A DNA stretch of 64,000 nt, from assembly GCF_000745185.1 (NCBI RefSeq), contig NZ_JQNJ01000001.1:3702501-3766500 (forward strand), read 5' to 3'. Positions 19,604 through 28,679 of the stretch are shown one piece after another. Source of the DNA: Muricauda sp. MAR_2010_75 (GTDB taxonomy: Bacteria > Bacteroidota > Bacteroidia > Flavobacteriales > Flavobacteriaceae). The translations under genes and the position numbers were made by a program. How positions within the stretch are numbered: position 1 is the stretch's first letter; each line of letters begins with the position of its first letter. The notes under the pieces are model-generated. The model had not been told where the DNA came from, did no database searches, and was given only the letters and a program-made list of their open reading frames with translations.

Positions 19604-19701
19604 TCTGATATAACGGCAAGGCTTAAAGATATGATTCGTTTTAATAAATGGCAATGATTGGGATTTTCCGTTATTTTGTGATTACATCAAATAATCATAA
19701 C

Positions 19702-20544
19702 ATGAAATCACCCAACTGGCAGACTGCCATGGAATTTGAGGATATTACCTATAAAAAATGTAACGGCGTGGCCCGCATTGCTTTTAACCGACCAGATGTG
19801 CGCAACGCCTTTCGACCCAAAACCACCAGTGAACTCTACAAGGCTTTTTACGATGCGCAAGAGGATACCTCCATCGGCGTGGTGTTGCTTTCTGGCGAGG
19901 GACCGTCCAGCAAAGATGGAAAATGGGCCTTTTGCAGTGGTGGTGACCAAAAGGCTAGGGGGCACAAAGGTTATGTGGGCGATGATGGTTACCACCGCCT
20001 CAACATTCTCGAAGTGCAACGCCTTATCCGCTTTATGCCCAAAGTGGTCATTGCCGTGGTGCCTGGTTGGGCCGTTGGGGGAGGGCATAGTTTGCATGTA
20101 GTCTGCGATATGACTTTGGCCAGTAAGGAACACGCCATTTTTAAACAAACCGATGCGGATGTGACCAGTTTTGATGGTGGATATGGGTCCGCCTATTTGG
20201 CAAAAATGGTAGGACAGAAAAAAGCGCGTGAGATTTTCTTTTTAGGCCGAAATTACTCCGCCCAAGAAGCTTTTGAAATGGGAATGGTAAATGCCGTTGT
20301 TTCCCATAACGAATTGGAAGACACCGCCTATCTATGGGCGCAAGAAGTGTTGGCCAAGTCGCCAACGTCCATTAAAATGCTCAAGTTTGCCATGAACCTT
20401 ACCGATGATGGCATGGTAGGGCAGCAGGTTTTTGCTGGGGAAGCCACACGTTTGGCCTATATGACCGAGGAAGCCAAAGAAGGAAGAAATGCCTTTTTGG
20501 AGAAACGAAAACCTAACTTCGGAAAAAACAAATGGATTCCGTAA
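19702..20544 (+). CDS. menB: 1,4-dihydroxy-2-naphthoyl-CoA synthase
   Basis: This is the crotonase-fold enzyme of menaquinone synthesis that closes the naphthoquinone ring of o-succinylbenzoyl-CoA. The 280-aa product shows FNRPDVRNAFRP near the start, GEGPSSKDGKWAFCSGGDQK (the CoA and oxyanion-hole region) and VVPGWAVGGGHSLHVVCDMT, followed by QTDADVTSFDGGYGSAYLA, all characteristic of MenB rather than other crotonases. The start MKSPNWQ was chosen by family length; an in-frame ATG 18 codons upstream exists. No other men gene is nearby, which is not unusual. A hairpin about 90 bp downstream may end the transcript. Confidence 0.93.
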   Translation: MKSPNWQTAMEFEDITYKKCNGVARIAFNRPDVRNAFRPKTTSELYKAFYDAQEDTSIGVVLLSGEGPSSKDGKWAFCSGGDQKARGHKGYVGDDGYHRLNILEVQRLIRFMPKVVIAVVPGWAVGGGHSLHVVCDMTLASKEHAIFKQTDADVTSFDGGYGSAYLAKMVGQKKAREIFFLGRNYSAQEAFEMGMVNAVVSHNELEDTAYLWAQEVLAKSPTSIKMLKFAMNLTDDGMVGQQVFAGEATRLAYMTEEAKEGRNAFLEKRKPNFGKNKWIP

Positions 20545-20847
20545 TTCAATTGACAGATTTCAATTAACAATGAAAAACAATTGGTGTAATTCGTGCAATT
20601 AGTGTCCAACTAAGAATTACAAAAGGCTGTAAACCAAAAAGAGCCTTGCCACTTGGGTCAAGACTCTTTTACGAGAACACTATATGAAAATGAAAAAATT
20701 ACTTTCTATTTTAATTACATTGTAAATTTACCACCAGACTCCCCACAAATGAAATTATTGTTGTGAAACCACTCATAGTTGTGGCGTTGGGAAGCGTTTT
20801 TGTAAGTCATCCGGTTTTTTTGCGACTCAACCAGAAATACCAACACC
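20545..20847. other. Intergenic region between menB and a DM13 lipoprotein gene
   Basis: About 300 bp hold no full gene. The visible features are the hairpin at 20637-20670 and a 13-codon open frame at about 20681-20730 that begins MKMKKLLSILITL and stops. This reads like the signal peptide of a lost lipoprotein gene, or like leader noise; it is too short to call. The promoter of the next gene should lie in the last 100 bp, but I see no clear match to a Bacteroidota promoter. Confidence 0.5.
20637..20670 (+). terminator. Possible rho-independent terminator after menB
   Basis: AAAAGAG at the left and CTCTTTT at the right pair as an inverted repeat, extended by TTG and CAA inside after an imperfect step. 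The right arm ends in a short T run. It is a weak-to-moderate terminator on the plus strand and, by symmetry, could work on the other strand too. Confidence 0.5.
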
Positions 20848-21279
20848 ATGAAAATCAATTTTATAGCACTAATTTTTAGTGTACTTCTTGTTTCATGCTC
20901 CTCATCTTCCGGTTCAGAGGATATGGTACCTGAAATGGATGGAACCCCAATGGAAGGAGAAATGGAAACACAATCCACTCTAATGGGTGAATTTGTAAAT
21001 GCTGCCCATCCTACCATGGGAAAAGTAACGGTAAACGAAGAACACACTTCTTTGTTCATCACCGATTTTAAATCTGATGATGGCCCCTTACTTGAAATGT
21101 ATCTCTCTACAGATTTGGAAGCCACCAATTATATTTCTCTGGGAGAATTAAAAGGTCTCGAAGGCAACTTCAACTATACTATCCCCAATGGTGAGACCCT
21201 GGATTTTACCGAATACAAGTATTTAATGGTTTGGTGTGTTGACTTTTCAGTCAATTTTGGGCATGCTGTTTTAGAGTGA
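20848..21279 (+). CDS. DM13-domain lipoprotein
   Basis: This 143-aa lipoprotein (VLLVSCSSSSG) has an acidic, methionine-rich linker and then a DM13 domain covering about residues 45-143. The typical strands are GEFVNAAHPTMGKVTV, TSLFITDFKSDDGPLLEMYLS, YISLGELKGLEGNFNYTIP and the final YLMVWCVDFSVNFGHAVL with its conserved cysteine. DM13 domains are proposed to take part in electron transfer or redox reactions at the cell surface. The neighbour on the other strand ends 1 bp away. Confidence 0.87.
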   Translation: MKINFIALIFSVLLVSCSSSSGSEDMVPEMDGTPMEGEMETQSTLMGEFVNAAHPTMGKVTVNEEHTSLFITDFKSDDGPLLEMYLSTDLEATNYISLGELKGLEGNFNYTIPNGETLDFTEYKYLMVWCVDFSVNFGHAVLE

Positions 21280-22617
21280 TTATTCACCAATGGCATCTAC
21301 TACAGCTTTCAATACCCGATTCACATCAAATTCCGGCTCCTCTGCGAGACCCGTCCGTACCACAACCAAATCCTTGGAAGGAATCACAAACACATATTGC
21401 CCCTGATATCCGTTGCAGGAAAACAGGTCTTTGGGCACATCGGGATATTTTCCTTCTGCATTCAGCCAAAAGTGTGCACCATAAGTGCCATTGGAATGTT
21501 GGGTAGGGGTAGTGATGTAATCCACCCATTCCGAATCAAAGATTTGCTCCCCGTTCCAAGCGCCTCTATCCAAATACAATTGGCCAAAGCGTGCCCAATC
21601 CCGTGTGCTCGCCCAAGAGTATGAAGAACCCACATAGTTTCCGGCAATATCAGCCTCCAAGACCATGGAATACATGCCTATTTTATCAATCAAAGCGGAA
21701 TAGGGAAAGTCTAAATACTCTTGATGGCTTCGAAATTGCTGCCGAAGAATCCCGGAAAGCAAATTGGTGGTTCCTGAGGAGTAATTCCAAATTTCGGTAG
21801 GCTTGGCTATGGCTTCCTTTTCTTTCTGCATTTGGGTCATATCGCTATCCAAGAACAGCATCTTGGTCACATCCGATATGCCGCTATAGTCTTCATCCCA
21901 TTCCAGTCCGCTTTGCATACGCAGCAAATGGTTCAGGGTGATGTCCTTCCGTTCATCATCCTTCCAATCGGCAATTGGCGCGGGCCAGTCCATTTCCAAT
22001 TTTCCTTGATGTTCCAAAATTCCGAAACAGGTGGCCAATACACTTTTGGTCATGGACCACCCCAAAATGGGCGTGTCTTTATCAAATCCATCAATATATT
22101 TCTCTGCGAGTAAATGACCTTTATATAGAATCAAGAAAGTTCGTGTTTTCTGTACCTCAGGATTGGCAAAGGCCACTGCCAAGGCTTGATTGATTTGGTC
22201 CATATCAACCTCAGCGAAAATGGAATCTACTGGTGCTGCTTGCCCGTATGGATATGGAATCGTATCCATGGGTTTGGTTCTTTGGGGTCGAATGGTAAGC
22301 CTGCTCGGATCGTAATCATCATTAATGAGAACAGTTCCCAACCCATCACGATATACCGCGGTTCGTTCCATGAGGCCATACACTGTGGAAGAAGCTGATT
22401 CCTCCGCTTTGTTCACTTCGGTTGTTGCCAATTCCACCAAAGGGACATTGTTGTCATTCAGATTCATGGAAGCTTCAGAACGGCCTGCGACGTAGACTCC
22501 AGAGGCCACATTTTTGGCCGCATAGCCAGAGATGATATTCAATTTGGGATAATTCAGGTAAACCACCACTCCAATTACAAGCAATAGGAGCAGTAAAATG
22601 CGCTTAAGTAGTTTCAT
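21280..22617 (-). CDS. Membrane-anchored serine hydrolase, beta-lactamase family
   Basis: This 445-aa protein is tethered by an N-terminal transmembrane helix (residues 6-22) and has the class C beta-lactamase fold with the SxxK motif SMTK at 188-191 and YxS in WNYSSGTTN near 285; the third motif region is YQGQYVFVIPSKD near the end. About 130 residues before the catalytic domain form an extended linker. The start MKLLKRIL at 22617 was chosen: the frame stays open for another 132 codons upstream, but these overlap the divergent pirin gene and make no domain. It probably hydrolyses a periplasmic amide or ester. Substrate unknown. Confidence 0.85.
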   Translation of the reverse strand: MKLLKRILLLLLLVIGVVVYLNYPKLNIISGYAAKNVASGVYVAGRSEASMNLNDNNVPLVELATTEVNKAEESASSTVYGLMERTAVYRDGLGTVLINDDYDPSRLTIRPQRTKPMDTIPYPYGQAAPVDSIFAEVDMDQINQALAVAFANPEVQKTRTFLILYKGHLLAEKYIDGFDKDTPILGWSMTKSVLATCFGILEHQGKLEMDWPAPIADWKDDERKDITLNHLLRMQSGLEWDEDYSGISDVTKMLFLDSDMTQMQKEKEAIAKPTEIWNYSSGTTNLLSGILRQQFRSHQEYLDFPYSALIDKIGMYSMVLEADIAGNYVGSSYSWASTRDWARFGQLYLDRGAWNGEQIFDSEWVDYITTPTQHSNGTYGAHFWLNAEGKYPDVPKDLFSCNGYQGQYVFVIPSKDLVVVRTGLAEEPEFDVNRVLKAVVDAIGE

Positions 22618-22666
22618 GGTTTTGGATTTGTCGTAACTTTCTGCATCTAAATATAAACATAAAACT

Positions 22667-23539
22667 ATGTCCAACATTGGATTGATCATAGAAGAACGCA
22701 GCAGGGATATTGGGGATTTTTTAGTAGGCCGACTTATCCCTTTTCGAAAGAAACGAATGATAGGCCCATTCATTTTTATTGACCATATGGGCCCCACGGA
22801 ACTCGGCCCAGCTAGATATATGGACGTGAACCAGCACCCCCATTTGGGACTTTCCACCTTGACCTTTATGTTGGATGGTGAAATTATGCATGAGGACAGT
22901 TTGGGGACCCAACAGCGCATCAAACCCGGTTCTGTAAACTGGATGACGGCTGGAAAAGGGGTTACCCATACCGAACGGACCCCAGGGGATATGCGTGATG
23001 GAACACTATTCACGGCCCATGGCTATCAAATTTGGGTGGCTTTACCGAAGGAATTGGAAGAAATGGAACCCCAGTTTCATCATATTGATGGAGCCGACTT
23101 ACCGAAATGGAAGGAGGATACCGCTGAATTCACTTTAGTAGCAGGCAAAGGTTATGGAAAGGAATCTCCGGTACCCGTACATTCCGAATTATTTATGGTG
23201 GAAGTGAAAAACGAAGAAACATATTCATTGAACGTGAACGGAAAACTGAAAGGCGAAATCGGTATTTGTATTGTGGAAGGTAGTATTGAGGCTTGCGGAG
23301 AAGTGGTCGACAAAGGAAATATTTTGGTCTCCAAAGTGGAAGACACTTGTAACATCATTTTGCAACCGAATACCCATCTTTTGCTGTTTGGTGGCGAACC
23401 TTTTCCAGAGGAACGACATATTTATTGGAATTTTGTGTCTTCCAACAAGGACAAAATTGAAGCAGCCAAAGAGGCATGGCGCAACAAAACCTTCCCCATG
23501 ATGGAAAATGATGACACCTATGTACCGCTGCCTGAGTAA
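22667..23539 (+). CDS. Pirin family protein
   Basis: This 290-aa bicupin protein is a pirin. The metal-binding N-terminal cupin is clear in GPFIFIDHMGP, MDVNQHPHLGLSTLTFMLDGEIMHEDSLG and GSVNWMTAGKGVTHTERTP, which supply the three His and one Glu. The C-terminal cupin is more degenerate and ends in the pirin_C segment LLLFGGEPFPEERHIYWNFV. Pirins have been reported as quercetin dioxygenases, redox sensors or regulators, so the activity is not fixed by sequence. It is divergent from the serine hydrolase (49 bp between starts) and followed closely by a 3D-domain gene. Confidence 0.92.
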   Translation: MSNIGLIIEERSRDIGDFLVGRLIPFRKKRMIGPFIFIDHMGPTELGPARYMDVNQHPHLGLSTLTFMLDGEIMHEDSLGTQQRIKPGSVNWMTAGKGVTHTERTPGDMRDGTLFTAHGYQIWVALPKELEEMEPQFHHIDGADLPKWKEDTAEFTLVAGKGYGKESPVPVHSELFMVEVKNEETYSLNVNGKLKGEIGICIVEGSIEACGEVVDKGNILVSKVEDTCNIILQPNTHLLLFGGEPFPEERHIYWNFVSSNKDKIEAAKEAWRNKTFPMMENDDTYVPLPE

Positions 23540-23585
23540 ACCTAAGAAATATGTATCTTTAGGAATCAACCATTCATAACGCCTA

Positions 23586-23987
23586 TTGAAGAAATTACTC
23601 TTTTCTATCATCGTAGTGGTTTCGTGTACCCAACAAAAACCTGTTCAAAAACCCACTCATGAATGGATAGGGCATGAGGTGACCGCATCGGCCTATAATT
23701 CGGTTTTTTGGCAGACAGATAGCATCAACCCTTCTGTGGCGGCTTGGGGAGATACGTTACAACCAGGTATGAAGTGTATTGCCGTATCCCGAGATCTCAT
23801 TAAAATGGGATTGAAACACAACACCATGGTGAAAATCGACACCTTTCCTGACACCTTTTATGTAAAGGACAAAATGCATCACCGCTGGCGCAACCGTATA
23901 GACATCTATATGGGTAAGGATGTAAAAAAAGCTAGGGAATGGGGGCGAAAAAAGCTTATGATTTGCTATGCCGTCCCCATTGAATAA
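23586..23987 (+). CDS. 3D (Asp-Asp-Asp) domain lipoprotein
   Basis: This 133-aa protein begins with a TTG codon; no ATG is near, and the residues after TTG (KKLLFSIIVVVSCTQQ) form a good lipoprotein signal, so TTG is taken as the start. The mature part is a small double-psi beta-barrel of the 3D-domain type, with VTASAYNSVFWQ, GDTLQPGMKCIAVSRDLI and the segment WRNRIDIYMGKDVKKAREWG, which ends in the usual catalytic-like Asp region. This fold occurs in lytic transglycosylases (MltA, RlpA), so a peptidoglycan role is possible. It is read in the same direction as pirin, 46 bp downstream. Confidence 0.75.
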   Translation: MKKLLFSIIVVVSCTQQKPVQKPTHEWIGHEVTASAYNSVFWQTDSINPSVAAWGDTLQPGMKCIAVSRDLIKMGLKHNTMVKIDTFPDTFYVKDKMHHRWRNRIDIYMGKDVKKAREWGRKKLMICYAVPIE

Positions 23988-23996
23988 TTTTTGATT

Positions 23997-24875
23997 TCAC
24001 TCCTGGTTGGGGGCCACATCACTCCATAGCCATTCTAGGGACTCCGGCAATATAGATCCTGCATGACCGCCATCATGACCACCGGTCCCAGGCACAAACT
24101 TGTAGTCATACCCTTTAAACTTTAAGGCGGAATCCATCTGAAGGTTGGCCAACCACCAATTTCCAAATTGATTGTCCAGATCGTTGGAACCATCTTGCAT
24201 AAACACTTTAATGTCTTTGGGTTCATTCTTTCGAATCATTGGGGGATAATTATGCCCTCCCCGGATATCGGTAAAACTTCCAATATGACTCATGACTTTT
24301 TGAAAACGATTGGTGTGGAACCAAGCCACAGAAAATGCACAGATTCCGCCCGAAGAAAGGCCACAAACAGCGTTCATTTTAGGGTCTTCTGAAATTCGAT
24401 AGTTTTTTTTAAGTTCTGGAATCAATTCTTGAAGTAGAAAATCACCATAGGTTCCAGAAACTTCATCATATTCAACGCTTCTGTTGGTCACGCGCCATGG
24501 GCTCTCCGCCTCCGGTGCATCCTTATCGTGGCCAGGATTAATGAACAGTCCAATGGTGATCGGCATTTTTTGCTGGGCAATCAGGTTATCAAAAACCGTG
24601 GGGACCCTGTAATCACCTTCCAAATCCACGTAGGCATGTCCATCCTGAAAAACCATCAGGGCAGCTTCGGAAGTACCATCGTACTGAGCGGGCACATAAA
24701 CATAATAATCCCGAATGGTGTTTGGGAAAATTGTACTCTCCCACACTTTTTTAACCATCGTTCCTTTAGGAACGTCTTTCTGTACCAGTGAATTTGGCCC
24801 AAGCTCATACACCTCTTGGGCGTTCATGAAAAAGCAGGTCAATACACCAAGGGCAAAGCTGATTCTAGTTTTCAT
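23997..24875 (-). CDS. Esterase of the enterochelin esterase-like (Fes/Esterase D) family, secreted
   Basis: This exported alpha/beta hydrolase (292 aa, signal ending FMNAQE) has the PF00756-type fold with the nucleophile elbow GLSSGG in CGLSSGGICAFSVAW, an acid in the MQDGSNDLD segment and the His in GGHDGGHAGSILPESLEWL. The opening RDYYVYVPAQYDG and MVFQDGHAYVD are typical of Fes-like enzymes and of acetylxylan/feruloyl esterases in Bacteroidota. The start MKTRISF was chosen because it lies 2 bp after the stop of the upstream DUF6807 gene; the two are a likely operon. A carbohydrate or polyphenol ester is the likely substrate. Confidence 0.86.
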   Translation of the reverse strand: MKTRISFALGVLTCFFMNAQEVYELGPNSLVQKDVPKGTMVKKVWESTIFPNTIRDYYVYVPAQYDGTSEAALMVFQDGHAYVDLEGDYRVPTVFDNLIAQQKMPITIGLFINPGHDKDAPEAESPWRVTNRSVEYDEVSGTYGDFLLQELIPELKKNYRISEDPKMNAVCGLSSGGICAFSVAWFHTNRFQKVMSHIGSFTDIRGGHNYPPMIRKNEPKDIKVFMQDGSNDLDNQFGNWWLANLQMDSALKFKGYDYKFVPGTGGHDGGHAGSILPESLEWLWSDVAPNQE

Positions 24876-24876
24876 T

Positions 24877-25809
24877 TTATTGTTGATTATACGAGTTCCA
24901 TAAACTTTTTGCTTGGGTTTCATCCATCTCACCATCAAAAACCACAATCCGGTATTGTAACTTGTAGGTGTTTCCCGCTTTCAGCACCCAGTCTTTGGTC
25001 TTGATGGGACACACATTTACAAAAATGTAACCGTCATGCATTTCTTTGGGCCAAATCCGTAGCGGTTCAGGATGATTGTAATTGTTGGGATTTGACATCA
25101 GCAAAAACCCACCGTACCCATCTCCCAATTCCCCTTGCACCAAACACCATTTGGCCAGTGAACCGTCCACATTTTCACGGGTTATGCCTTCAGAAGTCAG
25201 GATTTCACTGTTGGCATCCGTCCATTCCTTAGTAGTCCTGATGGAAAAACCGCCATAGCGGTATTCCATAAGTTCAAAATCACTTCCGGTAGTTTGATAT
25301 TCAATAGTAACATCCAAGACATACGCTTTATCATTCAACTCGGTTATCTTCACAGTTTGGATTTCGTTGAGTGCAACTTTTTCGGGAAGATGTTTTAACA
25401 CCACATGCTCATGATGTGCACTGAAGGTATTGTCCCCAATTTTTTTAAACTCCTTGAACCGTACCGTGCCCTGTTTTTCGCCAATATTCCAAAAATCGAT
25501 GGTATCGCCCTCATAAACCACGCGTGTCCACGGGTTCCACACGCCAAAATGATGGTAATGGTCTTCTGGGTGTATGGTCGTTATGGTATGACCGCCCAGA
25601 GTCTTGAGCGGATGGATAAACCCGCTACGGTGAAAAGCGGAATCAACCCCTTCAGGTGGTGGCATGGTTTTATATCGATAGGAAAGCACATCATTATCCG
25701 AAATGGACAGGACCAAATTTTCAGATTCTTTTCGGGATGCATATGGATTTTTGCTGCAAGAAGCCATCAAAATGAATGTAACTGCAGCAAGGAAAAAGAA
25801 ATATTTCAT
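24877..25809 (-). CDS. DUF6807 (PmoA-like) lipoprotein
   Basis: This 310-aa lipoprotein (FILMASCSKN) belongs to the family long annotated as PmoA, now DUF6807. It shows SGFIHPLKTLGGHTITTIHPEDHYHHFGVWNPWTRV near residues 60-100 with its run of histidines, and a C-terminal segment with QYRIVVFDGEMDETQA. The name methane oxygenase is historical and has no support here; the family occurs in glycan-degradation loci and its activity is unknown. It is first in a two-gene operon with the esterase that follows with a 1-bp gap. Confidence 0.85.
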   Translation of the reverse strand: MKYFFFLAAVTFILMASCSKNPYASRKESENLVLSISDNDVLSYRYKTMPPPEGVDSAFHRSGFIHPLKTLGGHTITTIHPEDHYHHFGVWNPWTRVVYEGDTIDFWNIGEKQGTVRFKEFKKIGDNTFSAHHEHVVLKHLPEKVALNEIQTVKITELNDKAYVLDVTIEYQTTGSDFELMEYRYGGFSIRTTKEWTDANSEILTSEGITRENVDGSLAKWCLVQGELGDGYGGFLLMSNPNNYNHPEPLRIWPKEMHDGYIFVNVCPIKTKDWVLKAGNTYKLQYRIVVFDGEMDETQAKSLWNSYNQQ

Positions 25810-25850
25810 GGTCGATTATTGTTGGTTTGAGTAGAGAGAGTTTAAAAAAA

Positions 25851-26168
25851 TTATTTGGCGTAGTACATAAACCAGATAATCCACCATGCCACAAAAATCA
25901 ATGGGCAGAGCACTGAATTTCCAAAAAACAATTTTGAGATGCTCACTTTCTTCAATACAAAAAAGAGAAATCCAATCAGAATATTTAATACAAATAAGAA
26001 AATTGCAATGCTCAGCGTGTTAAACAAGGCTATTTTTTCTGGCTGCTTTAGAAAAAACCAAAGTCCAATACCCACCATTTGTAAAACGAAAAATAGGATC
26101 CCAAAATTCATCAATTTTCTATAATGCATATTGAATGGATTTTGAGTTTCCTGTCCAAGCTTTTCCAT
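25851..26168 (-). CDS. Small integral membrane protein
   Basis: This 105-aa protein has three hydrophobic helices at about residues 21-37, 47-68 and 78-100 (CPLIFVAWWIIWFMYYA). The start MEKLGQET was preferred; the frame continues upstream 22 codons into the 5' region of the divergent amidase. I do not recognise a family. It lies 41 bp upstream of the DUF6807 gene on the same strand and could share its transcript. Confidence 0.6.
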   Translation of the reverse strand: MEKLGQETQNPFNMHYRKLMNFGILFFVLQMVGIGLWFFLKQPEKIALFNTLSIAIFLFVLNILIGFLFFVLKKVSISKLFFGNSVLCPLIFVAWWIIWFMYYAK

Positions 26169-26232
26169 ACCTTTAAAGATATAAATAAAAACAATTCGCG
26201 CTCCAATCTTCAATTTTAGGCTACATTTGAGC

Positions 26233-26913
26233 ATGGTTCCATTTCAATTCTTCTGCAAAAAAATAGGGCTTGGAGTGCTTTTTGGCGTTGTGTTCATTTC
26301 TTGCAGTGTTCAAAAAGAGATTGTGGACATTCCTATAATTTTTGATGAGCAACGGATTGAATTGACCAAGGAATATTTGGCACAACGCTACGGGTTGGAG
26401 CAGGACACCACCACCATTGTTCCCAAAATGATTGTGTTGCACTGGACGGCGATTCCAACATTGAAAAAGTCTTTTGCCGCCTTTAATAGGTCAACCCTGC
26501 CCAACTGGCGCCCGGATTTGGAAAATGTAAGTGGATTGAACGTTTCCTCCCATTTTTTGGTAGACCGTGACGGTACTATTTATCGGTTGATGCCAGAAAC
26601 CGTAATGGCTCGACACACCATTGGATTAAACCACTGTGCTATTGGTATTGAAAATGTGGGTGGTACAGAAGGTTTTTCCTTGACCCGAAAGCAACTGAAG
26701 TCAAACATTTTTTTGGTAAAGTATCTCGCTTCAAAATATAACATTGAATATGTAATTGGCCACCAAGAATACACCCAGTTTGAAGGGCATCCGTTATGGC
26801 TGGAGGTAGATGATGGCTACCGCACCACAAAGACGGACCCCGGCATGGATTTCATGAAAAAAGTGCGAAAAGCAACGAAAAAATTTAACTTTAAACCCGT
26901 TCCAACAAAATAG
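26233..26913 (+). CDS. N-acetylmuramoyl-L-alanine amidase (Amidase_2 family), lipoprotein
   Basis: This 226-aa enzyme would cleave the bond between N-acetylmuramic acid and L-alanine in peptidoglycan fragments. It has a lipoprotein signal (VVFISCSVQ) and the Amidase_2 zinc site: the first His in IVLHWTAIPT, the second in MARHTIGLNHCAIGIENVG and the Asp/Lys region VIGHQEYTQ, with DPGMDF at the end of the fold. The ATG at 26233 was preferred over a TTG two codons upstream. The M14 peptidase gene starts 4 bp after its stop, so the two form an operon likely to act on murein peptides. Confidence 0.88.
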   Translation: MVPFQFFCKKIGLGVLFGVVFISCSVQKEIVDIPIIFDEQRIELTKEYLAQRYGLEQDTTTIVPKMIVLHWTAIPTLKKSFAAFNRSTLPNWRPDLENVSGLNVSSHFLVDRDGTIYRLMPETVMARHTIGLNHCAIGIENVGGTEGFSLTRKQLKSNIFLVKYLASKYNIEYVIGHQEYTQFEGHPLWLEVDDGYRTTKTDPGMDFMKKVRKATKKFNFKPVPTK

Positions 26914-26917
26914 AACT

Positions 26918-28363
26918 ATGCTCAAAAGACTGCTTCCTATCCTCATGCTATTGCTGACACTTTCCATAAAAGGTCAAGACCCCATTACTTCCAGGCTGTA
27001 CGAAACCTATGAAAAGTATAAGGAACCATCTTTGGGAGAACGCCGCATAAAACATCATGAAATACAGCCCTTAATTCAGCAATTTAAGGCCAATCCAAAG
27101 TTTGAGGTGCAGAAAGTAGGGGAGTCCATTGAAGGACGGGATTTGAGTCTCATCAGTATTGGAAATGGGGACATCAATGTGTTTTTATGGTCGCAAATGC
27201 ATGGGAACGAACCTACGGCCACCCAAGCCATTTTTGACATTCTCCATTTTTTGGATGCACCGGATTTTGAGGAAGAAAAACAAGAAATCCTTTCCAAATT
27301 AAAATTGCACTTTTTGCCGATGGTCAATCCAGATGGGGCAGAGGTGTTCCAACGCAGAAACGCACTGGGTATCGATATCAACCGAGATGCATTGCGGTTA
27401 CAATCGCCCGAAGGGCGTGCCTTAAAACGAATTCGGGATAGTTTGGATGCTGATTTTGGTTTCAACCTTCATGACCAAAGCACCTATTATAATGCTGAAC
27501 TAACGGACAAACCGGCCACGATTTCCTATTTGGCCACAGCCTTTAACTATGAAAAAGACATTAATGAGGTACGGGCCAATGCCATGAAGGTGATTGTGTA
27601 CATGAACAAAATCATCCAAAACTATGCGCCAGGGCAAGTCGGCAGATATAGTGACGATTTTGAACCGCGTGCTTTTGGCGATAACATTGCCAAATGGGGT
27701 ACCAGCCTTATTTTGATTGAATCGGGCGGGTACACCAATGATCCCGAGAAGCAAGAAATTCGGAAACTCAATTATGTTTCCATTCTTTCAGCCTTGTACA
27801 CCATTGCCAATGGCAGTTACAAGAATATTCCTGTGGAAGATTACGAGAAAATACCCCATAACGACCGCAAGTTGTTCGATTTGAAGATTAAAAACGTCAC
27901 CTATGAACTTTTGGGGAAGGATTACATCTTGGATTTGGGTATTTTCAGAAATGAAATTGACCTAAAAGGGCACAATGATTTTTATTACAAAAGTGTGGTT
28001 GATGACCAGGGCGACCTTTCCACATTTTATGGGTATGAAACGTTTGATGCCTCAGGATATACCATTGTACCACCAAAAGTGGCCAATTTGGGTAATAATC
28101 AGAATCCGAAAGACCTTTTGCAACAAGGTGTTGCTTATGTGAAAACCATGCTTCCAGATAATGGATTTTCCGTAAATCAACCCGTTCATAAAACCAGTTT
28201 GACTTTTAAACTCAACACCTTCAACCTGCAACCCGGGGTGAATCCCACATTTTTTCTGGAAAAAGAAGGAAAAATAACCCACGCGGTCATCAATGGGTTT
28301 TTGCTGGACTTGTCCAAACCGCTTGACGAACAAAAATTCGGAAACGCCCTGATTTATCGCTAG
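26918..28363 (+). CDS. M14-family zinc carboxypeptidase, secreted
   Basis: This exported metallopeptidase (481 aa, signal ending IKGQ) carries the complete M14 site: H95 and E98 in SQMHGNEPT, N155-R156 in DINRDAL (substrate carboxylate), H185 in FNLHDQS and the catalytic E268 in LILIESGG. The ending beyond residue 340 is a beta domain. M14 members of Bacteroidota trim peptides or release amino acids from murein; the tight pairing with the upstream amidase supports the latter, though this is inference. Its stop overlaps the stop of a small convergent gene. Confidence 0.9.
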   Translation: MLKRLLPILMLLLTLSIKGQDPITSRLYETYEKYKEPSLGERRIKHHEIQPLIQQFKANPKFEVQKVGESIEGRDLSLISIGNGDINVFLWSQMHGNEPTATQAIFDILHFLDAPDFEEEKQEILSKLKLHFLPMVNPDGAEVFQRRNALGIDINRDALRLQSPEGRALKRIRDSLDADFGFNLHDQSTYYNAELTDKPATISYLATAFNYEKDINEVRANAMKVIVYMNKIIQNYAPGQVGRYSDDFEPRAFGDNIAKWGTSLILIESGGYTNDPEKQEIRKLNYVSILSALYTIANGSYKNIPVEDYEKIPHNDRKLFDLKIKNVTYELLGKDYILDLGIFRNEIDLKGHNDFYYKSVVDDQGDLSTFYGYETFDASGYTIVPPKVANLGNNQNPKDLLQQGVAYVKTMLPDNGFSVNQPVHKTSLTFKLNTFNLQPGVNPTFFLEKEGKITHAVINGFLLDLSKPLDEQKFGNALIYR

Positions 28364-28527
28364 TAGCCGTAATGAAACGTAATGCTGGAACCGTGAAGAA
28401 TCAGAACGGTCAGCATGGTCAGCAAGACGCAGACAATTGAAGCAAATAGGGAAAGTACCACACTTTTAAATCCATTGGAAAATGGACCTATGGCACTGTT
28501 GTCGATAATTTCTTTTACTACATCCAT
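28360..28527 (-). CDS. Small single-span membrane protein
   Basis: This 55-residue frame starts MDVVKEIIDNS and contains one strong hydrophobic helix (VVLSLFASIVCVLLTMLTVLIL, split here by position: residues 23-44). The amphipathic N-terminus and short tail look like a genuine miniprotein. It overlaps the stop of the M14 gene by 4 bases, tail to tail. A second possible start one codon upstream exists. Function is unknown and there is no homology I can name. Confidence 0.5.
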   Translation of the reverse strand: MDVVKEIIDNSAIGPFSNGFKSVVLSLFASIVCVLLTMLTVLILHGSSITFHYGY

Positions 28528-28679
28528 CACATTTCATTTTAAGTTCAACTTTTCTTTCGGTCATTAGGATGTTTTTAGTTGTCGTCTGTATACTATAAAC
28601 AACTATCGGTCTAAAAACCCTACGTTTTGGACGCTATCCCCAAGATTTCCCGTATTTTTTTGCCCAGATTTATACAATT

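Noticed and set aside
20681..20730. Thirteen-codon frame MKMKKLLSILITL after menB
   Set aside because: Too short to be a gene and no overlap or operon context; may be a remnant.
22618..23013. Extension of the serine hydrolase reading frame by 132 codons
   Set aside because: It lies antisense to the well supported pirin gene, contains no domain, and the family has a membrane helix at the chosen start.
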